A stretch of 64,000 nt of DNA from Cervus elaphus (taxonomy: Eukaryota > Chordata > Mammalia > Artiodactyla > Cervidae). This document shows, piece by piece, positions 1-10,280 of this stretch. The notes below the pieces were generated by a model, which did not search any database, was not told where the DNA came from, and saw only the letters and a program-made list of their open reading frames with translations. The DNA is taken from NCBI RefSeq assembly GCF_910594005.1, contig NC_057816.1, positions 19,609,797 to 19,673,796 on the forward strand. The letters are read 5' to 3'. Both the position numbers and the translations under genes were made by a program. Positions within the stretch are counted from its first letter, which is position 1, and each line of letters begins with the position of its first letter.

Positions 1-421
1 CTTGGTGTCCCTGTCCTTCACTATCTCCCGGAGTTTCTGCAAACTCACATCCATTGAGTCAGTGATGCCATCCAACCATCTCCTCCTCTGTCATCCCCTT
101 CTCCTCCTGCCTTCAATCTTTCCCAGCATCAGGGTCTTTTCCTATGAGTCAGCCCTTCCCATCAGATGGCTAAAGTATTGGAGCTTCAGCTTCAGCATCA
201 GTCCTTCCAATGAATATTCAGGGTTGGTTTCCTTTAGGATTGACTGATTTGATCTCTTTGCTGTCCAAGGAACTCTCAAGAGTCTTATCCAGAGCCACAA
301 TTTGAAAGCATCAATTATTTGGCACTCAGTCTTCTTTATGGTCCAACTCTCACATCTGTACATGACTACTGGAAAAACCATAACTTGACCTTTGTCGGCA
401 AAGTGACGTCTCTGCTTTTTA
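1..421 (-). mobile_element. BovB (RTE-type LINE) 3' part, continues off the left edge
   Basis: Read on the minus strand, 142-381 encodes the C-terminal end of the BovB reverse-transcriptase polyprotein: a CESWTIKK block, then LLRVPWTA, SNQSILKE and LEGLMLKLKLQYF. The frame is broken further downstream, so the copy is dead. The element's 3' terminus lies left of base 1. Its more 5' part resumes at 872 after a nested insertion. High confidence in family and strand. Confidence 0.93.
406..421. repeat. Target-site duplication of the 422-855 insertion (second copy 856-871)
   Basis: The 16-mer ACGTCTCTGCTTTTTA is present identically at 406-421 and 856-871. Removing one copy plus 422-855 restores a contiguous BovB sequence, so this is a genuine duplication of target DNA. 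Confidence 0.93.
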
Positions 422-855
422 TTTATTTATTTATTTTTTGGCCTGGGCTTAGAAATAATTTTATTATTGCAAACATTTTTTCAGTATTGTTTCTTGTTAA
501 AATAGAATTTAACTCTGCAAATTAACTTTCATCCATTTACAACTCACAAGTGAAGACCAGTAACCCATGCTTGAAACTTTAGAATCATTTTTAATTGCTC
601 ATGCGTGATCCCTGCTGCTGCTGCTGCTGCTAAGTCACGTCAGTCGTGTCCAACTCTGTGTGACCCATGAACGGCAGCCCACCAGGCTCCCGTCCCTGGG
701 ATTCTCTAGGCAAGAACACTAGAGTGGGTTGCCATTTCCTTCTCCAGTGCATGAAAGTGAAAAGTGAAAGTGAAGTCGCTCAGTCGTGTCTGACTCTTCA
801 AGACCCCATGGACTGTAGCCTACCAGGCTCCTCCATCCATGGGATTTTCCAGGCA
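422..855 (-). mobile_element. Composite retro-insertion: Bov-A2 plus about 190 bp of 3' flanking sequence with poly(A) tail
   Basis: On the minus strand the insertion begins inside a Bov-A2 SINE (855 to about 612), passes its CAG-repeat end, runs through about 170 bp of non-SINE sequence, meets an AATAAA hexamer (460-465 as TTTATT on the plus strand) and ends about 20 nt later in an A-rich TAAA tail next to the TSD. This is the structure of a 5'-truncated retrocopy primed from a poly(A) tail. Either the SINE transcript read through into its flank, or a gene 3' UTR containing an antisense-free Bov-A2 was copied. I do not recognise the non-SINE part. Confidence 0.8.
612..855 (-). mobile_element. 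Bov-A2 SINE, 5' truncated
   Basis: Dimeric Bov-A units are joined by the characteristic CTTTCACTTTTCACTTTCA linker (reverse-complemented at about 750-775). The CTG/CAG trinucleotide run at 612-631 is the normal 3' end of this SINE. The first roughly 40 bp of the 5' unit are missing. Confidence 0.9.
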
Positions 856-871
856 ACGTCTCTGCTTTTTA

Positions 872-942
872 ATACACTGTCTAGGTTTGTCATAGTTTTC
901 TTTCCAAAGGGCAAGCATCTTTTAATTTCATGGCTTTGAATC
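872..942 (-). mobile_element. BovB fragment, continuation of the copy at 1-421
   Basis: The sequence here follows directly from base 421 in the BovB consensus as I know it (the block ending in TTTTAATTTCATGGC). The two pieces were one element before the insertion at 422-855. The BovB homology stops near 936-942, the truncated 5' end of this copy. Confidence 0.88.
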
Positions 943-2984
943 TAGGGAAGAAGAAATTCTTTGGTCCTCTTTAGTTCAAGAGGATAATACTGAGTCAATT
1001 ATTCAGCTCATTTGAACCTCAATAGGACACAATAGATTTCCCTTCTCTTTATTTCCCCAAACAGCAAGAGGTGTTGGGATCCAGGAGAATTACATATCTG
1101 GGAATTGGTAGAGCTCAGGATAAAATACCTCCCATTCTTCTCTTTCTTGTGGCCTGGAGGTTAACAATCTACTATCCTAGGGTCTAAGAAATTACCTCTT
1201 TTGCCTGAATTAAATGAAATTTAATGAAACAGAAATCCAGGTCAGTGCAGTTTACTATCAAACCTTCAGCTCCTGCATTGCTGGCAGCTCCCCTTGTAAT
1301 AATTAAACAGAAAGTCGTAGGCAGGCAACAGTGCAATCCATTGCTAATCTTGCCCCTCATCAGCCTATCTTTCTAAATGTTCCTTAATTAAGGTTTCTAA
1401 ATGCTCTGCATTCCCTCTGCACCGGGGATACCAAAATGAAGCCAGCCGCTTCAAGGATGCCCGGCAGCCAGAGGTGGAAGGTCTTCCAGGGGTGTTTCTA
1501 ATCCAGAATGTTAAAAATCAAAGGTAAAATCCAGTAAATGAGGAGTGAGCAGGGAGAAGAGGACAGAGAGGTTGGGAGGGGATTCTTTTTTTTTTTTTTT
1601 CTAGAGGATTTTGCTTTAAGGATTCTGAAGGCGCATCACTGGCTTTATCACGGCTTCTCCAACACACCAGGGAGTGAATGAAACAGCTGTCACATTTAAA
1701 CACACACAGCGGTAATCCTCCACTGAGCACAATGCCAGGACTGAACAGAAAATCTATCAACACTTACAAAGCATTCTATTTATTTAGCAACTCATCCCCC
1801 TTTACCAAAAGTTCCATCTGCGGGGTTGAAAGTGGGGCCACATGCCGCTGGTGGCTTTTTGTGGTTTCCCACTGGGGGAGGGAGTGTAGAAAGCGGTCAG
1901 ATGTACTCGGTGGGTGTTTGAAGCTGTTAAAAATCACAGAAGTGGCTTTTGGGGATGGCCGAGGGTCTGCGGCAGAATGAACTCACAGGCCCTTCACATC
2001 AAGAGGCTGAAAGAATGTGAGAAAAATGCCCTGAGTGGTCCTATTTCAATCTCCCTCTCTCTCCCAAAGTCTTCACATAGAAGATCAGGATCCCATCTTC
2101 TTCTCCAACCATGGATCTAGTCTCCTCTCAGGAGATACCTGCTGATCACCACGAACCTGAGAGGGAAGCAGGGCTGTTCTAAGGGCTTGTAAAGCCAGCT
2201 GTCTGAACAGGTGCTACTTAGGAAGAATACTCTGGAGAGAACCCCCAAAGTACCACCATATCAACAACATCAAAGAATATTTACTAATTACAGGACATTG
2301 AACCGTGAGAACTGTTCATCATAGATCTGGGAGGAATTTAAAAGCCCGATGTGCAGTTCCCTACAAGGAAACCAGGGCTCAGAGAAGTCCTGGTTTCCAG
2401 AAGCCCACCCAACTCCCCAGAAGAGGGAGAACAGAGGCGGGACCAGGGTGAGACCCCTGAGACCTGGTTTAGTGTGTGTGCCAGTTAGAATGAAATTTGG
2501 GCAGGGGAATGGTTGTCGACAAGGGGATCTCTAATAGGAAAATGAGGGGGGAGGGAGGATGTAAAGAAAAGGCAATTGGATAACACAGATAAAGAAATTT
2601 ACCACCATCAGCCTTGAGAAGGCTCTCTGTTGGGTCCGGCTTTAGGCTGGTGGAGAGTTTCAAAGAACAAGGGGGGAAGTCAGGAGAAGAAACAGAGTCA
2701 CTAAAGAGGGCAAACAGAGCTAGCACATTAAAATCTGCACGAGGCTTTAACTGAAACATCAGTTCATTAATGGCCTTATGAAAGCATGTTCAACCTAATT
2801 CTGCTGTTTTCAAAGAAATTCAATTCAGATATTTTTTTTTCCACTTAGTTTTCGTGAGGATTTTTTGCCAGTAACTCCAGGTGGCATCAAGGTGAATACT
2901 CATTGCTCTTCTTCAGGCAGTTTCCATGTGTAATCTGGGAAAGCTCACAATAAATTGTGTAATGAGTTGGGAGAAAAAGACTCA
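943..2984. other. Single-copy stretch, no gene recognised
   Basis: I see no recognised repeat apart from a 15-nt T run at 1586-1600. No reading frame has recognisable domains. The 1310-1470 part (GC-balanced, with TTAATTAA and TAATCT-like motifs) and 1660-1980 could be conserved non-coding DNA, but that needs a multi-species alignment. Confidence 0.5.
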
Positions 2985-3097
2985 GATCTGGGCTCGGACA
3001 GATAGAGATCTGAGGCTTGGCTCTGGTACACTCTACCAGGTGACTTCAGGCAAGGCAACTTCAGTTCTTTCACCTTATACATCTTAAGATTGTTATG
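2985..3097 (+). repeat. MIR SINE fragment
   Basis: The stretch resembles the MIR core in order: a TTGGCTCTG-like block, then TGACTTCAGGCAAGGCAACTT (cf. the MIR 'gaccttgggcaagttact' signature), then a CTTCAGTTC-like block. Confidence 0.6.
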
Positions 3098-3425
3098 GAA
3101 TGTTTTCTATTTTTTTTAATTGGAATATAATTTCAACATTGTTAGTTTTTGATGCACAGCAAAGTGAATCAGCTTTATGAATACACATATCCCCTCCTTC
3201 TTGAGCCTACCTCCCATCCACCCATTCCACCCTCCTAGGTCATCACAGAGCACCAATCTGAGCCCCCTGTGCTGTAGAACAGGTTCCCACTATCTGTCTA
3301 TTTTACACATGGTGGTGTATATATGTCAATCACAATCTCCCAATTCCTCCCACCTTCCCCTTCCCCCACTGTGTCCACATGTGTGTTCTCTACCTCTCTG
3401 TTGCTATGGATTTAAAGACGACACA
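3098..3425 (-). mobile_element. L1 3' UTR fragment (cetartiodactyl L1)
   Basis: Antisense L1 3' UTR: ACATTGTTAGTTT, CACAGCAAAGTGAATCAGC, ATATCCCCTCC, GGTCATCACAGAGCACC, then TATATATGTCAATC. Heavily 5' truncated, no coding part. Confidence 0.88.
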
Positions 3426-3479
3426 AAAAATATACAAAGTTCTATCTGCAAAGCTCAATAAACATTAGCATCATTTTCC

Positions 3480-3665
3480 CACAAATACTATCCCATAACA
3501 TAAGAAAGGGCAGGGGGTATAGGGGAATAACGGTGAGTGAATTCTGGCTGAACGCAGGGATCATGAAGTTGAGAGAGAAGGAGTGGAAACAGGCTGGGAA
3601 TAATATGTGCAGGATCCAGGAGGCCAGGTTAAGGATTTCAGCCTGGCTGTGAAGGTCACAGAGAG
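3480..3665 (-). repeat. Possible L2 fragment
   Basis: Purine-rich text such as GAGGCCAGGTTAAGG and GAAGGTCACAGAGAGGCC resembles antisense L2, but divergence is high. Confidence 0.35.
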
Positions 3666-3829
3666 GCCATAGGTCAGGGGCGACAGCAGAGTTGGACTTT
3701 AAGAGGAGAAGGGAAACACCAGTAAAGAAAACATCGTCATAGAGCACATCAGAGTTTCTTAATAACTCCCAACTGCTCAACCTTCCTCTTCGTACTGATC
3801 ACATTATTTACTGTCTTAGAAATCAAGGT

Positions 3830-3925
3830 TCACAAGGGCAGAGATCTTTGTTTTGTTCACTGCTACAGTCCAAGCTCATTGAATATTGCTTGGCATACGG
3901 CAGGAGCAGAATAAACAGTCCCTGG
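3830..3925 (+). repeat. L2 LINE 3' end
   Basis: The AGGGCAGAGATCTTTGTTTTGTTCACTG block, followed by a GCTTGGCATACGGCAGG-like stretch and AATAAA, matches the well-known L2 3' tail order (gggcaggga..tttgt..ttcactg..tggcacatag..caataaa). Confidence 0.65.
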
Positions 3926-4439
3926 CATGAGAAGAAAGGAAAGGAGTACAAAGCAGCTCAATGATTCTGTGCCCAAGGAGCTAGAAGAACAGTGTTTACC
4001 GAGCATTAAAGAGGAAAGGCAGGTGAATAAGCCCGGACAGCAAGCTGCCCAGCTGTTTTCTGTTTCCTCCAAATAGAAGTGGGCTTAACTGCAGCCATGA
4101 AAGATTGGGGGTTCAAGATTTTCCAGACCAGGTTTGGTGAAGTATTTGTGTGTGTGACTGGATGGAACAGAGGGAAGGGACGATGGCCAGAGATGCTATT
4201 GTTAGATGCTGGATGTCTGAGACGGAGGGGCTTTCGGCATCTGGGGAAGCAACAGAATAAAGTGGTCAGCCCATCCTTTCAGTGCTGACCTCCACTGCCA
4301 AACAGCTCAGCAAGGGAGATGACACCCACCATCAACCCCCAGCACCCCCCACCGGATGTCCCCGTCTTGTCCTGGGGCCTCGTTGGTAGGGTGATGGGCC
4401 AGACTCATTGTCTCTGCTCTCAGGCCTCACAGCACCACC

Positions 4440-4660
4440 CCCATTAGCAGCTTGGGAAATGCGCAACACACTGTAATCCTTAACTCCGCTGTTTTGAAAT
4501 GTCCCTGCAACGGCTATAATAATCATCTTACAAACAACCCAGAACAAGCTCTAATTGCTAATGTTGTATTACGGCTGGAATATGGGAGAGCCGAGACATG
4601 CTGGCTGTCACAGCCTTGCTCTGATTATATGGTACCTCTGGGAGCGTTTGCACAGAGGAG
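4440..4660. other. Candidate conserved non-coding element
   Basis: Repeat-free and free of recognisable coding. It has balanced base composition, retained CpGs and several TAAT/ATTA motifs (TAATAATCATC, CTAATTGCTAATG). That texture is typical of mammalian developmental enhancers. This is a pattern judgement only. Confidence 0.3.
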
Positions 4661-4825
4661 AAGGCAGCAAGCCTATTGTTCTTCCTTCTATTTGGTGAGC
4701 CTGGCTCAGAGGAGCCCTCCCCACACCCAGGCAGCAAAAAGAAGAGGATCCTCAGCCAGGAGAGGAACCCAAACCTTCTGGTTGTCTGTGACCAAGAAGG
4801 AATAAGCTGAGGTACAGACGAAGAT

Positions 4826-5112
4826 TGTTGTTGTTCAGCCGCCCAGTCGTGTCTGACTCTTTGTGACCCCACGGACTGCAGCATGCCAGGCCTCCCTGTC
4901 CCTCACCATCTCCCGGAGTTTGCCCAAGTTCATGTTCATTGAGTCAGTGATACCATCCAGCCGTCCCATCCTCTCTTGCCCTCTTCTCCTTCTGCCCTCA
5001 ATCTTTTCCAGCATCAGGGACTTTTCCAATGAGTTGTCTGTTTGCATCAGATGACCAAAATACCGGAGCTTCACTTCAGCATCAGTCCTTCCAGTCCTTC
5101 CATATTCAGACA
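4826..5112 (-). mobile_element. BovB 3' end fragment
   Basis: On the minus strand the frame 5113-4835 reads AEVKLRYFGHLMQTDNSLEKS, EKIEGRRRRGQ, LDGITDSMNMNLGKL, VTKSQTRLG: the last residues of the BovB polyprotein, open throughout. Its 3' edge is the TTGTTGTTGTTCAGC simple repeat at 4826. Confidence 0.92.
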
Positions 5113-5369
5113 AAGGTACAGTAATCTATTCTCACTTCTCTTAACTACTGTCAGTGATGGTGTTCATAAGCCAGCTCCAGCTAACACTGAAAAAGTCCTT
5201 AAACTGCCAGTGACCTCCTGGCCACAACTGTGAGATGCTCTGAATCCCTGAGAGAATAAATAAAGGGCTAAGTGGATCCCTGAGCCAACATTCACCTAGA
5301 GCCTGATACATATCAGGTTTTCACACAGATGACTGTATCTGCCCCTTTGATAAATCAGTATGTTCTCAA

Positions 5370-5485
5370 ATCAAACCCTTCTATAGGTGAGGAAACTGGT
5401 TCTCAAGAGTAAAGTGGGCCTGTCCAAGGATCACCGGAAACATTGCACTCGAGAGAATCAGGACTCAGGTAGCCATCCTCGGGTC
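5370..5485 (-). repeat. MIR SINE fragment
   Basis: GGTGAGGAAACTGGTTCTCAAG and a CCAAGGATCAC-like block correspond to the antisense MIR core. Confidence 0.6.
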
Positions 5486-5784
5486 ATTACTGTTTTATCG
5501 CATTGTTTCCCGTCCCACTCAGGTTTGGGGAGATTGGCTCCTATTTGGTTCAGATGGTCCTCACCAGTACTGTGGTGAGGCTGACGTTCAGCTCAATTCC
5601 TCAGCTCCCCTCTGTCTCCCCACTCCTAGCACTGCAGCTCCAAGAGCCCAGATCTCACCTCCACAGCCCAGCAGGGGGACTGCCTGCCCTCACCTCTCCA
5701 TTTTTTCTCAGGATTATGCAAAGTATCACAGTTGTTAGAAACTCTGTGCTATCATACATCTATATATGTAGCTCGCACCTTTCC
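5486..5784. other. Single-copy stretch, nothing recognised
   Basis: No recognisable repeat or coding domain. Confidence 0.4.
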
Positions 5785-5985
5785 AAGAGCTTTCCCGATT
5801 ACTATTTCATTTTATCTTCACAATAGCACTTTGTGGGTCAAAAAGGTGGTTGCCATCATTCCCCATCTTATGACGAAGGAGAGGAAGCCTGGAGAAGAAA
5901 AATCTCCCACTGGAGCCACATGACATGTTGGTAGATGTTGGAGTCAGGACCTGCTTGACTGACTGCTAGGGCCATGTTCCCGTAA
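5785..5985 (-). repeat. MIR SINE
   Basis: TTTCATTTTATCTTCACAAT, CCCATCTTATGACGAAGGAG and TGGAGTCAGGACCTGCTTGAC appear in the order expected of an antisense MIR. Confidence 0.7.
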
Positions 5986-6602
5986 AGAGGACACAACCCG
6001 CTCAGATCCAGCCCAACCCAGCATCAGTTGGGAAGGCTATATGAGCAAAAAGGATGGGATGCACCCTCAGGAGAAGGAGCAGAGACAAGAGTGGGAGAAT
6101 CTGATAGAGCAGAGCCCGGGATGCTGGTTAGCTTCTCTGCATCTCCATGTACTCCTATCTAGCCTATGAAAAAAGAGAATCAAAATCCTAAAACCTCTGA
6201 CGATAAGAACTGTACCACCAGAATCCTGCCCCTGCCTGACAACATTTGAGGTAAGTGTCAGGGGTGAACCTTGTGGGCGGCTGGCAGCTTATTTCTTGCA
6301 GTTTCCCATCCAGAGCACCTCCACAGGGACCACCTCCCCACCAGGATTCAGGTCCCCTGGGACAGCACGTGTGCCCAAAGCTTGGCCAAACAGCCAAGCT
6401 TGCTCTCACCTGCTCCCTGGGGCCAAGTTCCTTAGCCTTGGCAGAGGGTCACTGAGGCTTCCGGCTCCTTCCCTCTGTCTAGATGCTGTCTGTCTCATAA
6501 AGGCAGAGCAGTCTTTATTTGTTCTGCTATTCACACATTATCCACTCTTCAGGCATTAACCCCTTTTGACCCTGTGCAAAATAAGATGGCGGGGCAGGAT
6601 TT

Positions 6603-6604
<2 letters not shown>
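5986..6604. other. Single-copy stretch, nothing recognised
   Basis: Slightly GC-rich around 6230-6480. Short open frames occur on both strands there, without recognisable domains, as expected by chance in stop-poor DNA. Confidence 0.4.

Positions 6605-6633
<29 letters not shown>
6605..6633. repeat. (GT)n microsatellite
   Basis: Fourteen uninterrupted GT units directly abut the 5' end of the Bov-A2 element at 6633. Confidence 0.95.
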
Positions 6634-6901
6634 GAGAAGGCAATGGCACCCTACTCCAGTACTCTTGCCTGGAAAATCCTGTGGATGGAGGAGCCTGGTA
6701 GGGGGTTAGCTAAGAGTCAGACACGACTAAGGGACTTCACTTTCACTTTTCACTTTTCACTTTCACTCATTGGAGAAGGAAATGGCAACCCACTCCAGTG
6801 TTCTTGCCTGGAGAATCCCAGAGATGGGGGAGCCTGGTGGGCTGCCGTCCATGGGGTCGCACAGAGTCGGCCATGACTGAAGTGACTTAGCAGCAGCGGC
6901 T
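6633..6901 (+). mobile_element. Bov-A2 SINE, near full length
   Basis: Starts GGAGAAGGCAATGGCACC, has the doubled CACTTTCACTTTTCACTTTTC linker in the middle, and ends GACTTAGCAGCAGCGG. The second unit is closer to consensus than the first. Confidence 0.93.
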
Positions 6902-6920
6902 AGTAACTGGTAACTGGTTA

Positions 6921-7101
6921 GTTACCCAGTTGTGTCCGACTCTGAGAACCCAGGCTACTCTGTCCATGAGATTCTCCAGGCAAGAACACCACAGTGGGTA
7001 GCCATTCCCTTCTCCAGGGGATCTTCCCAAACCCAGGGATCAAGCTCGGTTTTCCTGCATTGCAGGCAGATTTTTTATTGTCTTTCCCGCCAGGGAAGCC
7101 C
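6921..7101 (-). mobile_element. Bov-tA SINE
   Basis: The antisense Bov-A part (TGTCCGACTCTGAG...) is followed by the antisense tRNA-Glu head, which ends GCCAGGGAAGCCC at 7101. Confidence 0.88.
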
Positions 7102-7267
7102 AAGGGGAAGAAGGAAGATTCCTTAAACCAACATCCATGGAATGAATCACCCTAGAAGTCCCACAGTTTAGTCTGGTCCACTGAAGGGTGACATTTGCTT
7201 GCCTTCAGTATTCTGACAGGTTGGGGGTGACCATTAAGTGAATGAAGGATACCCAGCTCTAGATATG

Positions 7268-7425
7268 TAATTCATTCATTTATTCCATAAATATTTATTG
7301 TCTGCCTACTATTTGTCAAAGGTTGGTGCAGGGGTTGGCTACCTAGTAAGACAGACTACTGCAGTGTCCTTTTATAATTTATTATCTACCGATTTGAGGC
7401 TGAAGAGCCCTGTGAAGGCCCAGAG
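7268..7425 (-). repeat. L2 3' end fragment
   Basis: ATTCATTTATTCCATAAATATTTATTG followed by GCCTACTATTTGTCAAAGG resembles the antisense L2 tail. Confidence 0.5.
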
Positions 7426-7689
7426 AAAGGTGGAAATGAGATGAAGAAAGCAAAGACAGTAATGGGAAGAACAACTATCTACAACCGACACGCAAAATCT
7501 CAGCCTCGCTAAAAAAATACGTAAATAAAAATGAGAACAAACAACAAACCAAAAAGAAAAAACAAAACCAAATCATCCATATTGGTTGACACTTCCCACA
7601 ATGCACCCCGCAAAGTCAATTTGTGCAGACATGCAGAAAAGGGCTTCTTTTCATTTGCCACGGTGGGTTGCAGTGAACTCCTTGTTTCA

Positions 7690-8450
7690 TTCATGTAATT
7701 AAGCTAACGTGTCAAAACAATTACCTCTTCTAGATAGCTGGCAACACGCTTTTTTTCTTTCTTAAGTTTCCTTTGAGCAAGGTGATCGAGAAAAGTTGTT
7801 TGCGGAATATGGCGACCTTGTTTCAATTTGGTTTTCTATTAAAAAGCCACCATACCACACCACGTTTGGGGACCTCGGTGTCTGTGGATCCATCCCACAG
7901 TGGTGCAGGAGATAGGGAGTGGTGTTATGGACTGCATGATACCAGGTCCATGAGTGACAGGAGAGCGATTTGGCAAACAATTCAGGGCAGTGTGGGGAAT
8001 AATTCTTTTATAAATGAATACATGCTGTTGATGGTTGGGACAGAAAGCCAACTTGCAAGAGTACCGAGTTAAAAAAAAACGCTGCCAAGTCATGTTGAGA
8101 CGTTTTGACACGAGAGCTGTGAATGCTGCAACAATCTATTACCATAGGAAGCATCCTGCGCTCACGGTGTTTGTTGTAAATCACTCCAGCTCCTTTCCTT
8201 TCTCCTGAAGTTAATATATTTCCTTTCAACAATATTATTTGCTGTGCATTACCAGCAATGTTCAGCTGTTAACATTTGTGTCTATAGTTAGCATTTTTAT
8301 TCAGCTAATATTTTCATTCCGTAGCACTCACCAAGCGTCAGTTTTATTTGCATCATATCTGCCAAGGATATTTTCTTCTGTTAGCATTTGTTTCTCCCTT
8401 TAAGATTTTTATGTGCTAGGTATTTTTATCCTGTAAGGACTGTCAGCTTC
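7690..8450. other. Candidate conserved non-coding block
   Basis: About 760 bp without any recognised repeat. CpGs survive in AT-rich DNA (GAGACGTTTTGACACGAG, TGCGCTCACGG). There is a perfect POU octamer ATTTGCAT at 8346-8353. GTTA[AG]CATTT motifs occur at 8268, 8287 and 8380. Frames on both strands are open over 70-100 codons without familiar domains. The texture fits a developmental enhancer better than an exon. Confidence 0.35.
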
Positions 8451-8519
8451 AACTAGCATTACAAGAAATTCTGATTATTGACTGCAAAGAGCTCTGAGTT
8501 AGTGGGTGCTTCTCAGATG

Positions 8520-8600
8520 AACCTGAGCTTCCATCTTTGGCATCTCTAAAATGGGAATAATAAAAGCATTGTGAAGCTAGGTGAGTCAGAGGCAATGGTT
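8520..8600 (+). repeat. MIR SINE fragment
   Basis: The CATCTCTAAAATGGGAATAATAA block followed by GTGAAGCTAGGTGAG is the second half of a MIR core. Confidence 0.55.
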
Positions 8601-8685
8601 TAATGAAACATGAGTCCAGGTTATTCCAACAGAGGAAAGGGAGAACTGAGAATTCCGAAGAAGTCAGTGTCACTCAGGTCATTAC

Positions 8686-9118
8686 AGTAGTCATGTACGG
8701 ATGTGAGAGTTGGACCATAAAGAAGGCTAAGCACCAGAAAATTGATGCTTTTGAACTGTGGTGCTGGAGAAGACTCTTGAGAGTCCCTTGGACAGCAGGA
8801 AGATCAAATCAGTCCATCCTAAAGGAAAACAACCCTGAATATTCATTGGAAGGTCTGATGCTGAAGCTGAAGCTCCAATACTTTGGCCACCTGATGCGAA
8901 GAGCCGACTCATTGGAAAAGACCCCGGTGCTGGAAAAGATTGAAGGTAGGAAGAGAAGAGGGTGACAGAAGATGAGATGGTTGAATGGCTGAATCGATTC
9001 AATGGACATGAGTTTGAGCAGACTCTGGAAGATGGCGAAGGACAGGGAAGCCAGGCGTGCTGCAGTCCGTAGGGTCACAAAGAGTCAGACACAACTGAGA
9101 GACTGAGTAACAGCAGCG
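8686..9118 (+). pseudogene. BovB reverse-transcriptase C-terminal fragment (5'-truncated BovB)
   Basis: The plus-strand frame starting upstream at 8603 reads VVMYGCESWTIKKAKHQKIDAFELWCWRRLLRVPWTAGRSNQSILKE and on to EKIEGRKRRG before a stop at 8966. The remaining C-terminal residues (KMRWLNG..) follow with a further stop. The element ends in ACACAACTGAGAGACTGAG and an AACAGCAGC tail near 9118. A 5'-truncated, inactive insertion. Confidence 0.93.
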
Positions 9119-9394
9119 TGTTACAAGGAGAAAGGAAACGAGCAGAGGGGATTTTAACAAAGGTAGGAATTGCTGCCTTGGCAAAGGCATTAGAGAAGTT
9201 CTCAGCTTTCTGATGGGCTCCACTTCAGAAGTTTAGATTCAATAATTCTTGGGGAGGGGGGTTTCATGTGTCTGAAAATCTGCATTTCTAACAAGATTTC
9301 AAGTGATGCTGCTGCTACTAGTCTAGGGACCACCCTTGAGATGCAGCCTTCTAGAAGGATATTCCTCCTCCTTTTTTTGTTTTGCTTTTGGATT

Positions 9395-9800
9395 TCACAA
9401 ATTCTTTTATTTCCCCCACGAAATGCAATTGCTTTACAATGTTGTGTTAGTTTCTGCGGTACAGCATGAATCAGCTGCACGTATACAAACACCCCCTCCT
9501 TCCTGAACATCCCTCACACCCACCCCCATCCTACCCATCCAGATCATCACGGAGCATTGAGCTGAGCCCCCTGTACTACCCAGCAGCTTCCCACTAGCTA
9601 TCTATTTTACACATGATCGTGTATATGTGTCAATCCTGCTCTCCCAATTTGTCCCACCCTCCCCTTCCCCCACTGTGTTCGTATGTCTGTTCTCTATCTC
9701 TGCATTTCTATTCCTGCCCTGCAGGTTCATCTATACCATTTTTCTGGATTCCATATATATGCGTTAATATACGATATTTGTTTTTGTCCTTTATTCTCCT
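9395..9800 (-). mobile_element. L1 3' UTR fragment
   Basis: Antisense L1 3' UTR: TTGCTTTACAATGTTGTGTT, ACAGCATGAATCAGCTGC, CAGATCATCACGGAGCATTGAG, TATGTGTCAATCC, then TTCATCTATACCATTTTTCTGG. Confidence 0.88.
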
Positions 9801-10063
9801 ACTACCCTGTTGTTTTTGCTGCTCTTTCCCTTGGTGTTTTATTGTTGTTGTTGTTTGTTTTTGTCTTTTCAATGCCCCCACTCTCTGAAGGTAGAACCTC
9901 CAAACCTCCAAAAGGGGTCCATGATTGGGGCTGAGTAAAGAGAATGTTAGTTCTGAGTACCACAGGCAGTAAAGGACCAAGTGTATCCAAATGTTTGCAG
10001 CCCTACGTAGGTAAAAGGAAAAAAATTCCAATCTCTCTTAAATTTTCTGCAAGTCCTCTGACG

Positions 10064-10098
<35 letters not shown>

Positions 10099-10167
10099 TG
10101 TTCCAAATAACTGTGCCTGCTCTGTATCCCTAATGCTTAATACATTATGTGTATAAAAAAAAAGTCA
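9801..10167. other. Spacer with an isolated 29-nt poly(A) run
   Basis: Holds GTT-rich text at 9840-9865 and 29 consecutive A at 10068-10096. I find no flanking duplication and no recognisable element 5' of the A run, so its origin is unclear. Confidence 0.5.
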
Positions 10168-10280
10168 TTCCAAGACTTCCCTGGTGGTCCAGTGGTTAAA
10201 ACTCTGCACTCCCACTGCAGGAGTGAGAGTTGGATCCCTGGTTGGAACTAAGAACTTGCAGGCATGCCGAAAAGTTATTG
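10168..10280 (+). mobile_element. CHR-type SINE (tRNA-derived)
   Basis: GACTTCCCTGGTGGTCCAGTGG, TTAAAACTCTGCACTCCCACTG, GGATCCCTGGTTGGAACTAAG and GCATGCC follow the CHR-1/CHR-2 order. The polymerase III A box (TGGTCCAGTGG) and B-box-like GGATCCC are recognisable but mutated. Confidence 0.8.

Noticed and set aside
6230..6480. Possible CpG island or promoter
   Set aside because: Moderately GC-rich but with few CpG dinucleotides and no TATA or initiator context.
10168..10280. tRNA-like head with A and B boxes, considered as a tRNA gene
   Set aside because: It is the head of a CHR SINE. No cloverleaf with intact acceptor stem and anticodon; the same applies to the Bov-tA heads.
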